Origin: Thiobacillus sp. UBA3361 | Lineage (GTDB): Bacteria > Pseudomonadota > Gammaproteobacteria > Burkholderiales > Thiobacillaceae | Direction: 5' to 3' | NCBI GenBank assembly: GCA_002360535.1 | Contig: DEQR01000078.1 | Coordinates: 1-62,012 of the forward strand | DNA: 62,012 nucleotides | Shown here: positions 52,492-60,507 of the stretch, in pieces | How positions within the stretch are numbered: position 1 is the first letter of the stretch | Layout: every line of letters begins with the position of its first letter | Position numbers and translations under genes: made by a program | The notes under the pieces: generated by a model | Told to the model about the DNA's origin: nothing | Database searches by the model: none | The model's input: only the letters and a program-made list of their open reading frames with translations

Positions 52492-52705
52492 GGAAACTCC
52501 GGGTGGGGTATCGGCCTGTCGCCACGCCTCAAGGGGCGCACGCCAGTCTCAAGCAGATGGGGTGGGTAAGGTAAGGGGCGCGGCCGTTTGACTGGAACGT
52601 GGTCGCGGGCGGCGATGTTAACAGAATGCGGCCGGCTCCACGGCGGATATATTCGGGCTTCCGCCCGCCGCCGTGCGGGACTTCAATTTTCCATGGCCGC
52701 CCTCT

Positions 52706-53089
52706 TCACGCGGTGAGCGGCCAGGGGCTGTCCACCGGACTGGGCGGCAGGCCCTCGATGGGTTCCAGGGGTGGCATGCCGTGGGCGACCCGCGCTTTGG
52801 TGCATTTCTCGCTGGGTTGGCCGTCAGCCTCCCAGGGCTCCAGTTCGCGGCAGGAGCTGGAACGCATCGGGTAGATCGTGCAACCGACCTGCTCGCCCAC
52901 CGTGCCATCAAGGGCTACGCAGCGCACCGGCGCATGCAGTGTGCCGCGCATGGCGCTGCGGTGGGGGTTGAGCGGCTCGGTCAGATCCAGCGGCACGCTG
53001 CCGCCGAGGAAGGGGTCCGCCTCGCTCCAATAGAAGGACACCCGGAAATAGGCGCAACACGCCCCGCACCGCAGACAGGGATTGCCCAC
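52706..53089 (-). CDS. YkgJ-family cysteine-cluster protein
   Basis: A 127-residue protein with the zinc/iron cysteine cluster typical of YkgJ: CLRCGACCAYF at the N-terminus, then GCTIYPMRSSSCRELEPWE. The start codon is GTG, with an exceptionally good Shine-Dalgarno GGAGGTGAT just upstream. Activity unknown. Confidence 0.88.
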   Translation of the reverse strand: MGNPCLRCGACCAYFRVSFYWSEADPFLGGSVPLDLTEPLNPHRSAMRGTLHAPVRCVALDGTVGEQVGCTIYPMRSSSCRELEPWEADGQPSEKCTKARVAHGMPPLEPIEGLPPSPVDSPWPLTA

Positions 53090-53317
53090 GGATCACCTCC
53101 AAGAACACAAGCCATGACAAAGGATTCCGGCCTCCGGAGGACCCGGAAGCGGCGCGAATTCTAGCCGTGAAACAGGTGGATGGATAGGGACGGACGGGTT
53201 GACTCCCGCCTTGGAGCAGTCTCCGGGGTCAGGTCTTCAGGGTTCGGCGGGCGGGCCGAGTTCTGTCCGGGGTTGCAGCCGAAGTCTCCTCGACGGGCCC
53301 AGGCTGCCATCACCGTC

Positions 53318-53488
53318 TCAGCCCCGAATGCCCCTACGGGATTGAATCCGCATTTTTAGAATGACCACACCCGCCAGCAACAACAGGATTCCGAAAAACT
53401 GCCCGTAACTGACCTCCAAACCGAGCGCTGCGGCGGTACCCGAGCCAATGTAGAAATACGGCAAGATTTCGTAAATCGCATCAGGCAT
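53318..53488 (-). CDS. 56-residue small membrane protein
   Basis: A 56-residue protein with a central hydrophobic helix (GQFFGILLLLAGVVILKM) and basic end (RIQSRRGIRG). Start ATG 53488 has GGAGG upstream. No family recognised. A perfect CRP-type dyad lies about 56 bp upstream of the start. Confidence 0.6.
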   Translation of the reverse strand: MPDAIYEILPYFYIGSGTAAALGLEVSYGQFFGILLLLAGVVILKMRIQSRRGIRG

Positions 53489-53543
53489 TTCTTGGCCTCC
53501 TTTCCGGCATTGGGTGAGACGAGGGGACAAATGGAGTCGTACC

Positions 53544-53561
53544 ATGTGAAGCAAATCACAT
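53544..53561. promoter_or_regulatory. CRP/Vfr-type dyad
   Basis: ATGTGA-AGCAAA-TCACAT matches the CRP consensus TGTGA-N6-TCACA perfectly with one additional base pair on each side. No clear -10 at a class I or II distance was seen for the small membrane protein gene on the minus strand. Confidence 0.6.
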
Positions 53562-53811
53562 ACCAATTGCCCCCCGGTGCCGAAAGGCCAGCGAAATCAA
53601 CGAATCCGCGCATGCCCGGAGTCGTGGCGCGGAAATCCGGGTGTACCGGACTCAGAGGGATTGCCGAGGATTCAACAGTTAAGACGAAGGCATTGCCGCG
53701 AGGATGCCGGGCGGTACGGGTGCCGAATCGGGAACGCTTGCCGCCGAAGGATGTCCCCCCGGAGTGTCGTTGCGAAGCGGGGTGGCCTGTCAGGGAAGGC
53801 CGTCGCGTGGG
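53562..53811. other. 250 bp without a gene
   Basis: No convincing coding region on either strand, no repeats recognised. It separates the small membrane protein gene from the last gene of the arsenic operon. Confidence 0.5.
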
Positions 53812-54048
53812 TCAGGCCAGCAGCCAGGCCTCCACCGCCTTCTTATCCGGCACGCCGCCGGCATGCACCACCTTGCCGTCGATGACCACGCCCGGCGTGG
53901 ACATGACGCCATAGCCGAGGATACGCGCCATGTCGGTGACCTTTTCCAGGCTGATCTCCACCCCTAGGGCTTTGGCGCTTGTCTCGACCAGTTTGGCGGT
54001 GGTCTCGCAGTTGGCGCAGCCGCTGCCCAGTACCTTGATGTCTTTCAT
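53812..54048 (-). CDS. small thioredoxin-like redox protein
   Basis: A 78-residue thioredoxin-fold protein with the CXXC motif GCANCETT near residue 11 and the cis-Pro in STPGVVIDG. This is the redox-active disulfide protein type often encoded next to DUF318 permeases. Last gene of the arsenic operon, 11 bp after arsM; could supply reducing power. Confidence 0.88.
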   Translation of the reverse strand: MKDIKVLGSGCANCETTAKLVETSAKALGVEISLEKVTDMARILGYGVMSTPGVVIDGKVVHAGGVPDKKAVEAWLLA

Positions 54049-54059
54049 GTCGTGCCTCC

Positions 54060-55205
54060 TCAGCAGCAGGATTGTCTGCCCGGGGTGGGGGTGCAGCAGG
54101 CGCCGCCAGTGACCGGGATGGCGATGGGCTTGCCCTTGGCGACCTTGGGTTTGGCCACGGGTTCGACGGCCACTGCGCCCGTATCCGGTGCTGCCGCCTT
54201 CTCGTCGAAAGCCGCGTCCAGGTGCTGGCCGGCCTCGTCGCGGATGTGCCTGGCGATGTCGATGGCGGTCTGTATGTGTGCCTCGGGCACGCCCAGCTCG
54301 CGCAGTTTATCCAGTTGGCAAAGCCCCTGTTTGGGGTGGTTGGCGGCGATGTTGGCGGCCAGGGCCACCAGTGAGACGATGGCGGCGTGCAGTTCCGGGG
54401 TCGGGTTGGCGACTTCGGTCATGGGGGTGGATCCTCCGGGTTTGACGGCCTCGATATCGGCCGATACGACAAAGAGTTCGATGCCCCGGCCGGGTGCCCA
54501 ATCTCGGATGAACTCGCGGCTTTCGTCCTTGGGGGTGACGCGGATGTCCGTGAACCCGGCTGCCGCCAGCGCGGCCTCGATCTCGTCCACCGGCGCGGCG
54601 CCGCCGATGCAGCAACTATATAGATGCATGTCGCGGCGAATTTCTTCCGGCAGGGCGGCGCTGGCCACCACGTCGCTGATCGCCAGCCGGCCGCCGGGGC
54701 GCAGTACCCGATAAGCCTCGCGGAACACGCGCGTCTTGTCCGGCGACAGGTTGATCACGCAGTTGGACAGGATCACGTCCACGCTGGCGTCCGCCACCGG
54801 CAGGGCCTCGATCTCGCCGAGGCGGAATTCCACCTGCTCGTATCCACCCTGGCTCGCGTTGGCCCGGGCCTTGGAAACCATCTCCGGGGTCATGTCCACG
54901 CCGATCACACGGCCCGTCTCGCCCACCTGGCGCGCGGCAAGGAAGCAGTCGAAGCCGGCGCCGCTGCCCAGGTCGAGCACCGTCTCGCCTGCTAAGAGCC
55001 CGGCCATGGCGCGCGGGTTGCCGCAGCCCAGGCCCAGGTTGGCGCCGTCCGGCGCGGCCGACAAGTCCGCCTCGCCATAGCCCAGGCGCCCGGCGGCGAT
55101 GGACGCAGGCTGCGTCCCGCAACAGCCGCCGCCGTCCCGGCGGGCGACGGTGCCGTAGGCGACGCGCACGTTCCGGCGGATGTCGTCCTGATCATCAGGG
55201 TTCAT
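54060..55205 (-). CDS. arsM: Arsenite S-adenosylmethionine methyltransferase with C-terminal extension
   Basis: A 381-residue ArsM. The SAM motif is VLDLGSGAGFDCFLAAR; the As-binding cysteines are expected among GGGCCGTQ, GFDCF, LSNCVINL and HLYSCCIGG. After residue about 275 there is an additional helical segment (AAIVSLVALAANIAANHPKQG) and a cysteine-rich end (GGACCTP and SCC). ArsM converts arsenite to methylated species. Start 55205 is preferred as the family start. Confidence 0.92.
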   Translation of the reverse strand: MNPDDQDDIRRNVRVAYGTVARRDGGGCCGTQPASIAAGRLGYGEADLSAAPDGANLGLGCGNPRAMAGLLAGETVLDLGSGAGFDCFLAARQVGETGRVIGVDMTPEMVSKARANASQGGYEQVEFRLGEIEALPVADASVDVILSNCVINLSPDKTRVFREAYRVLRPGGRLAISDVVASAALPEEIRRDMHLYSCCIGGAAPVDEIEAALAAAGFTDIRVTPKDESREFIRDWAPGRGIELFVVSADIEAVKPGGSTPMTEVANPTPELHAAIVSLVALAANIAANHPKQGLCQLDKLRELGVPEAHIQTAIDIARHIRDEAGQHLDAAFDEKAAAPDTGAVAVEPVAKPKVAKGKPIAIPVTGGACCTPTPGRQSCC

Positions 55206-55218
55206 GGACTCTCCTGGT

Positions 55219-56172
55219 CTAGCTGATGACATTGAAACCCCAGCCCACCAGTGTGATGGCCACCGCCAGCACAGTGACGAACAGGGCCAGCGCCGGCCAG
55301 CGGATGACCTTGCGCAGGATCAGCATTTCCGGCAGCGACAGCGCCGCGATGCTCATCATGAAGGCCAGGGTGGTGCCCATGGCCACGCCCTTGCCGAGCA
55401 TGGCCTCGGCCACCGGGATGACGCCGGTGGCGTTGGAGTAGAGCGGGATGCCGACCAGGACCGCCAGGGGTACCGTGTACCAGTCGCCGCCTGCGAGATG
55501 GTCGGATACCCAGGCTTCCGGCACATAACCGTGGAACAGGGCGCCGACGCCGATACCCAGGAAGACCCATTTCCACAAGCGGCCGACGATTTCCTTGACC
55601 TCGTTGAGCGCGAAGCGGTGGCGCCCGGCCCAGGAGGCGTCGTGCTCCGGCAGGGCCGTTTCGCCCATGCGGATCTTCCAGACGTAGTCCTCCACCCAGC
55701 GTTCCGGCTTGAAGCGTTCCATGGCCAGGCCGCCGCACCAGGCCACAGCCAGCCCGGCGGCGACGTACAGCAGGGTGAGCTTCCAGCCCAGGATGCCAGC
55801 CAGGATGACCACCGCCACCTCGTTGATCATGGGGCTGGCGATGAGGAAGCCGAAGGTGACGCCCAGGGGAATGCCGGCCTCGACGAAACCGATGAACAGG
55901 GGCACCGAGGAGCAGGAGCAGAAGGGCGTCACCGCGCCCAGGCCGATGGCCGCGCCGCGTGCCTGCCAGGCCGGTAGCCCGCGCACATACCGGCGCACCT
56001 TTTCCGGGGTGAGCAGGGCGCGGAACAGGCCCATGGCGTAGATCACCGCCACCAGCATGAAGAATATCTTCGCCGTGTCCATGACGAAGAAATGCAGCGC
56101 CGCGCCGGTCCGAGTGGCGGGATCGAGGCCGAGGGCGTCGTGGACGAGGAGGCTGGCGAGGGCGTCGAACAT
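55219..56172 (-). CDS. DUF318-type permease (ArsP-like)
   Basis: A 317-residue membrane protein with about eight helices. The signature TPFCSCSSVPLFIGF near residue 82 and PLYSNATGVIPVAEAM identify the DUF318/ArsP permease family; ArsP exports trivalent organoarsenicals. It follows the MBL gene by 47 bp and precedes arsM by 13 bp. In this operon it probably exports the ArsM product, by inference. Confidence 0.88.
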   Translation of the reverse strand: MFDALASLLVHDALGLDPATRTGAALHFFVMDTAKIFFMLVAVIYAMGLFRALLTPEKVRRYVRGLPAWQARGAAIGLGAVTPFCSCSSVPLFIGFVEAGIPLGVTFGFLIASPMINEVAVVILAGILGWKLTLLYVAAGLAVAWCGGLAMERFKPERWVEDYVWKIRMGETALPEHDASWAGRHRFALNEVKEIVGRLWKWVFLGIGVGALFHGYVPEAWVSDHLAGGDWYTVPLAVLVGIPLYSNATGVIPVAEAMLGKGVAMGTTLAFMMSIAALSLPEMLILRKVIRWPALALFVTVLAVAITLVGWGFNVIS

Positions 56173-56219
56173 GGGTTGGTGTCAACCGCGCCGCTGGCGG
56201 TTGGTGTCTTCCATCCTTT

Positions 56220-57152
56220 TCACTGCGCCTCGAACTCCGTGAACGCCCGGTTCATGTTGGCCCGGTGCAGGTCGGCGTAGTTTTGCAGGTCCCGGAATTG
56301 CGGCAGGTCGGCGTATTTCGCCTGGGTGGCGTCCATGGGTTCCATCTCCCTGGCCGCCGCGCCGACCTTTTCCGCCAGGAAGTCGTAGTAGTCGCCGGTC
56401 TCCCGTTTGGCCTGGGCGAGGTCGCATACCCGCCCGTGGCCGGGAACGATCCGCGCCGGGCTGAGGGCCTCCAGGGCGTGGAAGGCACGCTGGCCGTTCT
56501 TCACGCTGGACCAGGGCAGCACCCCCAGCAACCGGTCCACGTACACCAGGTCGCCGCTGAAGACCACGCCCGACTTGGGCAGCCAGACCCAGGCGTCACC
56601 CGGAAAGTGCGTGTCGGTATATGCGAGTTCCAGAGTCTCGCCGGACAACTCGATACGCGCGCGGTCGCCGGACAACGCCCTGGCGGCCGGCCGCGCCTTC
56701 GTGCTCGTCAGCCGCTCGCCCAGAAAGCGCTTCAAGCCGTCCATCTGCTGTTCTGCGAATTGCGCCTGGCCGGCGGCGGTGCGGGTAAGGGCGATGGTCT
56801 CGGCGCCCAGACCGGCGAAATAGTCGTTGCCCAGCCAACGGTGGTCCTGGACGCCGGTGTTGATCACCCAGCGCACCGGCCGGTCGGTGACCACGCGGAT
56901 GGCCGCGTGCAGCTTCTCCGCGCCCAGGCGGCTGGCGCCGGAGTCGATGAGGATCACGCCGTCGGGGGTGACGATGAATCCGAAGTTGGCGTTGAGGCCG
57001 TCGTTTTCCTGGGATCGCTGACCGAGGGGGCCGACGATGGCATAGACCCCGTCGGCGACCCGCTCGGCCTTGGGTTGGTAGTCGGCCAGACCGGGGGCTG
57101 GAACAATGGCCAGGGCCATGGCCGAGAGGACGGCCAGCAAGGACTTGAACAT
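56220..57152 (-). CDS. exported metallo-beta-lactamase-fold protein (SoxH-like)
   Basis: A 310-residue exported protein: signal peptide (FKSLLAVLSAMALAIVPAPGLA), then VADGVYAIVGPLGQ and the MBL core ending GHGRVCD. The usual HxHxDH reads NTGVQDHRWLGN, lacking the first two His, while TDTHFPGDAW, FSGDLVYVDR and VPGHGR are kept. This altered set occurs in SoxH-like and quinoprotein-relay proteins. Catalysis as a hydrolase is doubtful. ATG 57152 lies 8 nt beyond the aquaporin stop; TTG 57164 is an alternative. Confidence 0.82.
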   Translation of the reverse strand: MFKSLLAVLSAMALAIVPAPGLADYQPKAERVADGVYAIVGPLGQRSQENDGLNANFGFIVTPDGVILIDSGASRLGAEKLHAAIRVVTDRPVRWVINTGVQDHRWLGNDYFAGLGAETIALTRTAAGQAQFAEQQMDGLKRFLGERLTSTKARPAARALSGDRARIELSGETLELAYTDTHFPGDAWVWLPKSGVVFSGDLVYVDRLLGVLPWSSVKNGQRAFHALEALSPARIVPGHGRVCDLAQAKRETGDYYDFLAEKVGAAAREMEPMDATQAKYADLPQFRDLQNYADLHRANMNRAFTEFEAQ

Positions 57153-57160
57153 GGGTGGAC

Positions 57161-57862
57161 TCAATCGTTGTCGGAGTGCGGCAACATGACGTCATCTGCG
57201 CGCGTCGGCAAGGTAGGAATCAACCAGCGGAACAGAGCGGTGGCCGCCAGGGCACCCAGCAATTGGGCGGCGATGAAGCCCGGGGCGTCCGCCGGGCGGA
57301 TGCCGGCGAAGGTGTCCGAAGCGGCACGCGCCAGGGTGACGGCCGGGTTGGCGAAGGAGGTGGAGGCGGTGAACCAGTAGGCGGCGGTGATGTACAGGCC
57401 GACCGCGTAGGGCACGGCGCTTGCGCGCTGCCGGGCACAGCCCCAGATCACCGCCAGCAGGCCGAAGGTGGCCACGAACTCGCTCCACCATTGGGCGGGG
57501 CCGGTGCGCACGTGTTGCGAGGCGAAGAACAACGGCTCCTGGAACATCAGGTGCGCTGCCGCCACGCCGGCGAAGGCGCCCAGCACCTGAGCCGCCAGAT
57601 AAGGCGGCACCCTGCGCCAGGGCAGTCCGCCTTGCCAGGCGTCGGCCAGGGTCACGGCGGGGTTGAAGTGGGCGCCAGAGATGGGGCCGAAGGTGAGGAT
57701 CAACACCACCAGGCCGGCGCCGGTGGCCAGGGTGTTGGCCAGCAGGGCGATGGCCACGTTGCCGCCGGCCAGGCGCTCACCCATGATTCCCGAGCCGACC
57801 ACCACCGCCAGCAGGAAGGCCGTGCCCAGGGCCTCGGCGGTGAGATTTCGCGCCAGGCTCAT
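57161..57862 (-). CDS. Aquaglyceroporin-type channel (AqpS-like)
   Basis: A 233-residue MIP channel with six helices and both NPA motifs: GAHFNPAVTLAD and SFANPAVTLARA. In Sinorhizobium meliloti the aquaglyceroporin AqpS conducts arsenite out after arsenate reduction, and there too ArsB/Acr3 is missing from the operon. Here it overlaps the preceding arsC by 4 bp (ATGA), strongly indicating the same role. Confidence 0.92.
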   Translation of the reverse strand: MSLARNLTAEALGTAFLLAVVVGSGIMGERLAGGNVAIALLANTLATGAGLVVLILTFGPISGAHFNPAVTLADAWQGGLPWRRVPPYLAAQVLGAFAGVAAAHLMFQEPLFFASQHVRTGPAQWWSEFVATFGLLAVIWGCARQRASAVPYAVGLYITAAYWFTASTSFANPAVTLARAASDTFAGIRPADAPGFIAAQLLGALAATALFRWLIPTLPTRADDVMLPHSDND

Positions 57863-58365
57863 GGCGAACTCTTGCCGATCTCGTCGAGGGCCTTCTGCAG
57901 CTTGATGCGGTCGAGCTTGTCCAGGGGCAGGTTGGCGAACAGGGAGATGCGGTTCCGCAATTGGTTGAAGGCCTGGAAAAACGCTTTGCGCTTCTTGTCG
58001 TCGCTGCCTTCCACGGCGGCCGGATCCGGTACGCCCCAGTGGGCGGTCATGGGTTGACCGGGCCATACCGGGCAGATTTCGCCCGCCGCGTTGTCGCAGA
58101 CGGTGAAGACGAAATCCAGCTCGGGCGAGCCAGGTTGCGCGAACTCGTTCCAGGACTTGCTGCGCAGGCCTTCGGTGGGTAGATGGTTCTTGAGCAGCAG
58201 CTCGGTGGCGAAGGGGTTCACCGCGCCGGCGGGGTGGCTGCCGGCACTGAAGGCTTGGAAGTGCCCCTTGTTGACGGCCAGATTGTTGAGGAGGGACTCG
58301 GCCAGGATGGAGCGGGCCGAATTTCCCGTGCAAAGAAACAGCACGTTCATGATTCTCTCGGACAT
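57859..58365 (-). CDS. arsC: Arsenate reductase, LMW-phosphatase fold, single-Cys P-loop
   Basis: A 168-residue arsenate reductase with the CX5R P-loop FLCTGNSARS. The second P-loop Cys of thioredoxin-type enzymes is Ala here; VCDNAAGEICPVW retains the C-terminal pair. This pattern fits glutathione/glutaredoxin-type or hybrid enzymes. ATG 58365 has GGAGG upstream; 58350 is also possible. Confidence 0.9.
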   Translation of the reverse strand: MSERIMNVLFLCTGNSARSILAESLLNNLAVNKGHFQAFSAGSHPAGAVNPFATELLLKNHLPTEGLRSKSWNEFAQPGSPELDFVFTVCDNAAGEICPVWPGQPMTAHWGVPDPAAVEGSDDKKRKAFFQAFNQLRNRISLFANLPLDKLDRIKLQKALDEIGKSSP

Positions 58366-58391
58366 GGCAGGCCTCCTGCGGCTGCGGGGAA

Positions 58392-58811
58392 TCAAACACC
58401 CAGATGTTCGCGAACCGCCGGGATCAGCCTGGCGCGGATGTCGTCGCGCACGGCCAGGAAACTCTCCAGCGGCTCGCCGTGCGGATCGTGGAAAGGCAGG
58501 TGGATGGATTTCACCGGCCGGGGGAACACCGGGCAGGTCTCCTTGGCGTTGTCGCAGACGGTGACCACCAGATCGATGTCCCGATCCATCACCGCGTCCA
58601 CGTCCTTGGGATACAGGCCATCGGTGGGCAGACCGGCTTCCTTCAGCGCGGCGATAGCGCCGTCGGCCACCTTGGGCTGCGGCTTGGTGCCGGCGGATAG
58701 GGCGCGGGCGACACCGGCCAGGTCATGGTTGACGAGGACCTCGGCCATTTGCGAACGGCAGGAGTTTCCCGTGCACAGGATCAGCACGGTGGGTAGGGTC
58801 GGGTGGGTCAT
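58392..58811 (-). CDS. arsC: Arsenate reductase, thioredoxin type
   Basis: A 139-residue thioredoxin-coupled arsenate reductase. The P-loop is ILCTGNSCRSQ, with the Cys absent from the paralog, and VCDNAKETCPVF gives the other two Cys of the relay. It overlaps the arsR stop by 4 bp (ATGA from ATG 58811). Confidence 0.92.
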   Translation of the reverse strand: MTHPTLPTVLILCTGNSCRSQMAEVLVNHDLAGVARALSAGTKPQPKVADGAIAALKEAGLPTDGLYPKDVDAVMDRDIDLVVTVCDNAKETCPVFPRPVKSIHLPFHDPHGEPLESFLAVRDDIRARLIPAVREHLGV

Positions 58812-59143
58812 GGACATTCCTTGCATGCGGGGGTCGAAACGGGGGCGCAGGCAGCGGCGGTGCTGCCGCAGCAGTTTTCCGAGAGATAGTCGATGAGGCC
58901 GTGCATGGCCTCGAAATCGGCCGTATAGCGAATGAATCTGCCTTCCTGGCGGGAGTGGACCAGACCGCCGTGGGACAGCGTCTTGAGGTGGAAGGAGAGG
59001 GTTGCCGCCGGGATGGCCAGCGTCTCGGCGATCTGCCCCACCACCAGCCCCGCCGGCCCCGCCTGGACCAGCAGGCGGAAGATGGCCAGCCGGTGTTCCT
59101 GGGCCAGCGCCGAAAGGGCTTGTACGGCAGTGTTGGACAACAT
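58808..59143 (-). CDS. arsR: Arsenic-responsive repressor
   Basis: A 111-residue winged-helix ArsR/SmtB regulator (LSALAQEHRLAIFRLLVQAGPAGL, then LAIPAATLSFHLKTLSHGGLVHSRQEGR). The usual ELCVCDL motif is absent; As(III) is probably bound by C-terminal cysteines (SENCCGS, AACAP, ACKECP). ATG 59143 or GTG 59149. First gene of the arsenic operon and its probable regulator. Confidence 0.93.
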   Translation of the reverse strand: MLSNTAVQALSALAQEHRLAIFRLLVQAGPAGLVVGQIAETLAIPAATLSFHLKTLSHGGLVHSRQEGRFIRYTADFEAMHGLIDYLSENCCGSTAAACAPVSTPACKECP

Positions 59144-59163
59144 ATTCACAATACCAGAAATAT
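59142..59163 (-). promoter_or_regulatory. candidate ArsR operator
   Basis: ATATT (59142-59146) and AATAT (59159-59163) form an inverted repeat with 12 bp between, overlapping the arsR start. The position and AT-rich dyad fit autorepression by ArsR. Confidence 0.5.
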
Positions 59164-59335
59164 AGAATCGACAGCATTGTAGCCCTGTTCAGCCGGGCCT
59201 TGGCAAGGCCCGGCGCGCAGAGAATGGCCGGACTGGGTCGGCAGGCGGCCTTGTGCCCGCTCCGTTGCCGGAGCAGAAGGCCGTTTCGAAGTTCAGGATT
59301 GGTTGGCGGACCGTCGGTAGGCTATCCGCAGCCGC

Positions 59336-59620
59336 TCAGCTGTCCTGTTTGCGGTTTTCCGGCAGGGTGACGTTCAGCTCCAGGACGTCGTAGTCCTCGT
59401 GGTGCTGCAGGTTCACCTTCATCATGCTGCGGTCGATGTGGATGTATTTGGCGATCACCTCCAGCAACTCCTCCTGCAGGGCGGGCAGGTAATCGGGGGC
59501 GGAGGCGTTGCGGCCGGCACGCTCGTGGGCGAGGATGATTTGCAGGCGTTCCTTGGCGACGACGGCGGATTTCTTCTCGCTGCCGCGCAGGTAGTCGATC
59601 AGGCTGGCGATCATGGACAT
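59336..59620 (-). CDS. minE: Cell-division topological specificity factor
   Basis: MinE (94 residues) displaces MinC from MinD at midcell. The sequence IASLIDYLRGSEKKSAVVAKERLQIILAHERAG is characteristic. Located 1 bp after minD. Confidence 0.95.
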   Translation of the reverse strand: MSMIASLIDYLRGSEKKSAVVAKERLQIILAHERAGRNASAPDYLPALQEELLEVIAKYIHIDRSMMKVNLQHHEDYDVLELNVTLPENRKQDS

Positions 59621-59621
59621 G

Positions 59622-60434
59622 TCAGCGGCCTCCGAACAGGCGTTTCAGGAAGGACTGCTTTTCGGCAGTCGTGAAGCGCATGGGCAGATCCTCGCCCATG
59701 AAGCGGGCCACCACGTCCTTGTAGGCTTCGGCCACGTCGGTCTTCTCCGTATGGATGGCGGGGGTGCCGGAGTTGGAGGACTGCAGGATGGCCTCGGATT
59801 CCGGGATCACGCCGATCAGCGGGATGCGCAGGATCTCCTGGATGTCGTCCACCGACAGCATCTCGCCCGATGCCACTCGCTTGGGGTCGTAACGGGTCAC
59901 CAGCAGGTGTTCCTTGACCGGCTCCAGGCCTTCCACCGCGCGTTTGGACTTGGCGGCCAGGATACCCAGGATGCGGTCCGAGTCGCGCACCGAGGAGACC
60001 TCCGGGTTGGTCACCACCAGGGCCTCGTCGGCGTAGTACATGGCGGTGAAGGCGCCGTGCTCGATGCCGGCCGGCGAGTCGCAGACGATGCAGTCGAAGT
60101 CCTCCTTCAGCTCGTCGAGGATCTTGCCCACGCCCTCCAGCGACAGGGCGTCCTTGTCGCGGGTCTGGGAGGCGGGCAGCACGTACAGGTTGTCGCAGTG
60201 CTTGTCCTTGATCAGCGCCCGCTTCAGGGCGGCGTCGCCGTTGATGACGTTGATGATGTCGAACACCACGCGCCGTTCGCAGCCCATGATCAGATCGAGG
60301 TTGCGCAGGCCGACGTCGAAATCGATGACCACCGTCTTGTTGCCGCGCATGGCCAGTCCGGTGGAGAAGTTGGCGCTGGTGGTGGTCTTGCCGACGCCGC
60401 CCTTGCCTGAGGTGACTACGATGACTTTTGCCAC
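59622..60434 (-). CDS. minD: Septum-site determining ATPase
   Basis: MinD, 270 residues: deviant Walker A KGGVGKTT at the N-terminus, DFDVGLRNLDLIMGCERR, DSPAGIEHG, and the C-terminal amphipathic membrane-binding helix (QSFLKRLFGGR). It recruits MinC to the membrane. Confidence 0.97.
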   Translation of the reverse strand: MAKVIVVTSGKGGVGKTTTSANFSTGLAMRGNKTVVIDFDVGLRNLDLIMGCERRVVFDIINVINGDAALKRALIKDKHCDNLYVLPASQTRDKDALSLEGVGKILDELKEDFDCIVCDSPAGIEHGAFTAMYYADEALVVTNPEVSSVRDSDRILGILAAKSKRAVEGLEPVKEHLLVTRYDPKRVASGEMLSVDDIQEILRIPLIGVIPESEAILQSSNSGTPAIHTEKTDVAEAYKDVVARFMGEDLPMRFTTAEKQSFLKRLFGGR

Positions 60435-60507
60435 GGTTCTATTCCTGACCTGAGAAAAAATATCGTTATGACAGTCTCGCTACAGGAGCGAGGGTAAAAA
60501 GCCTGGC

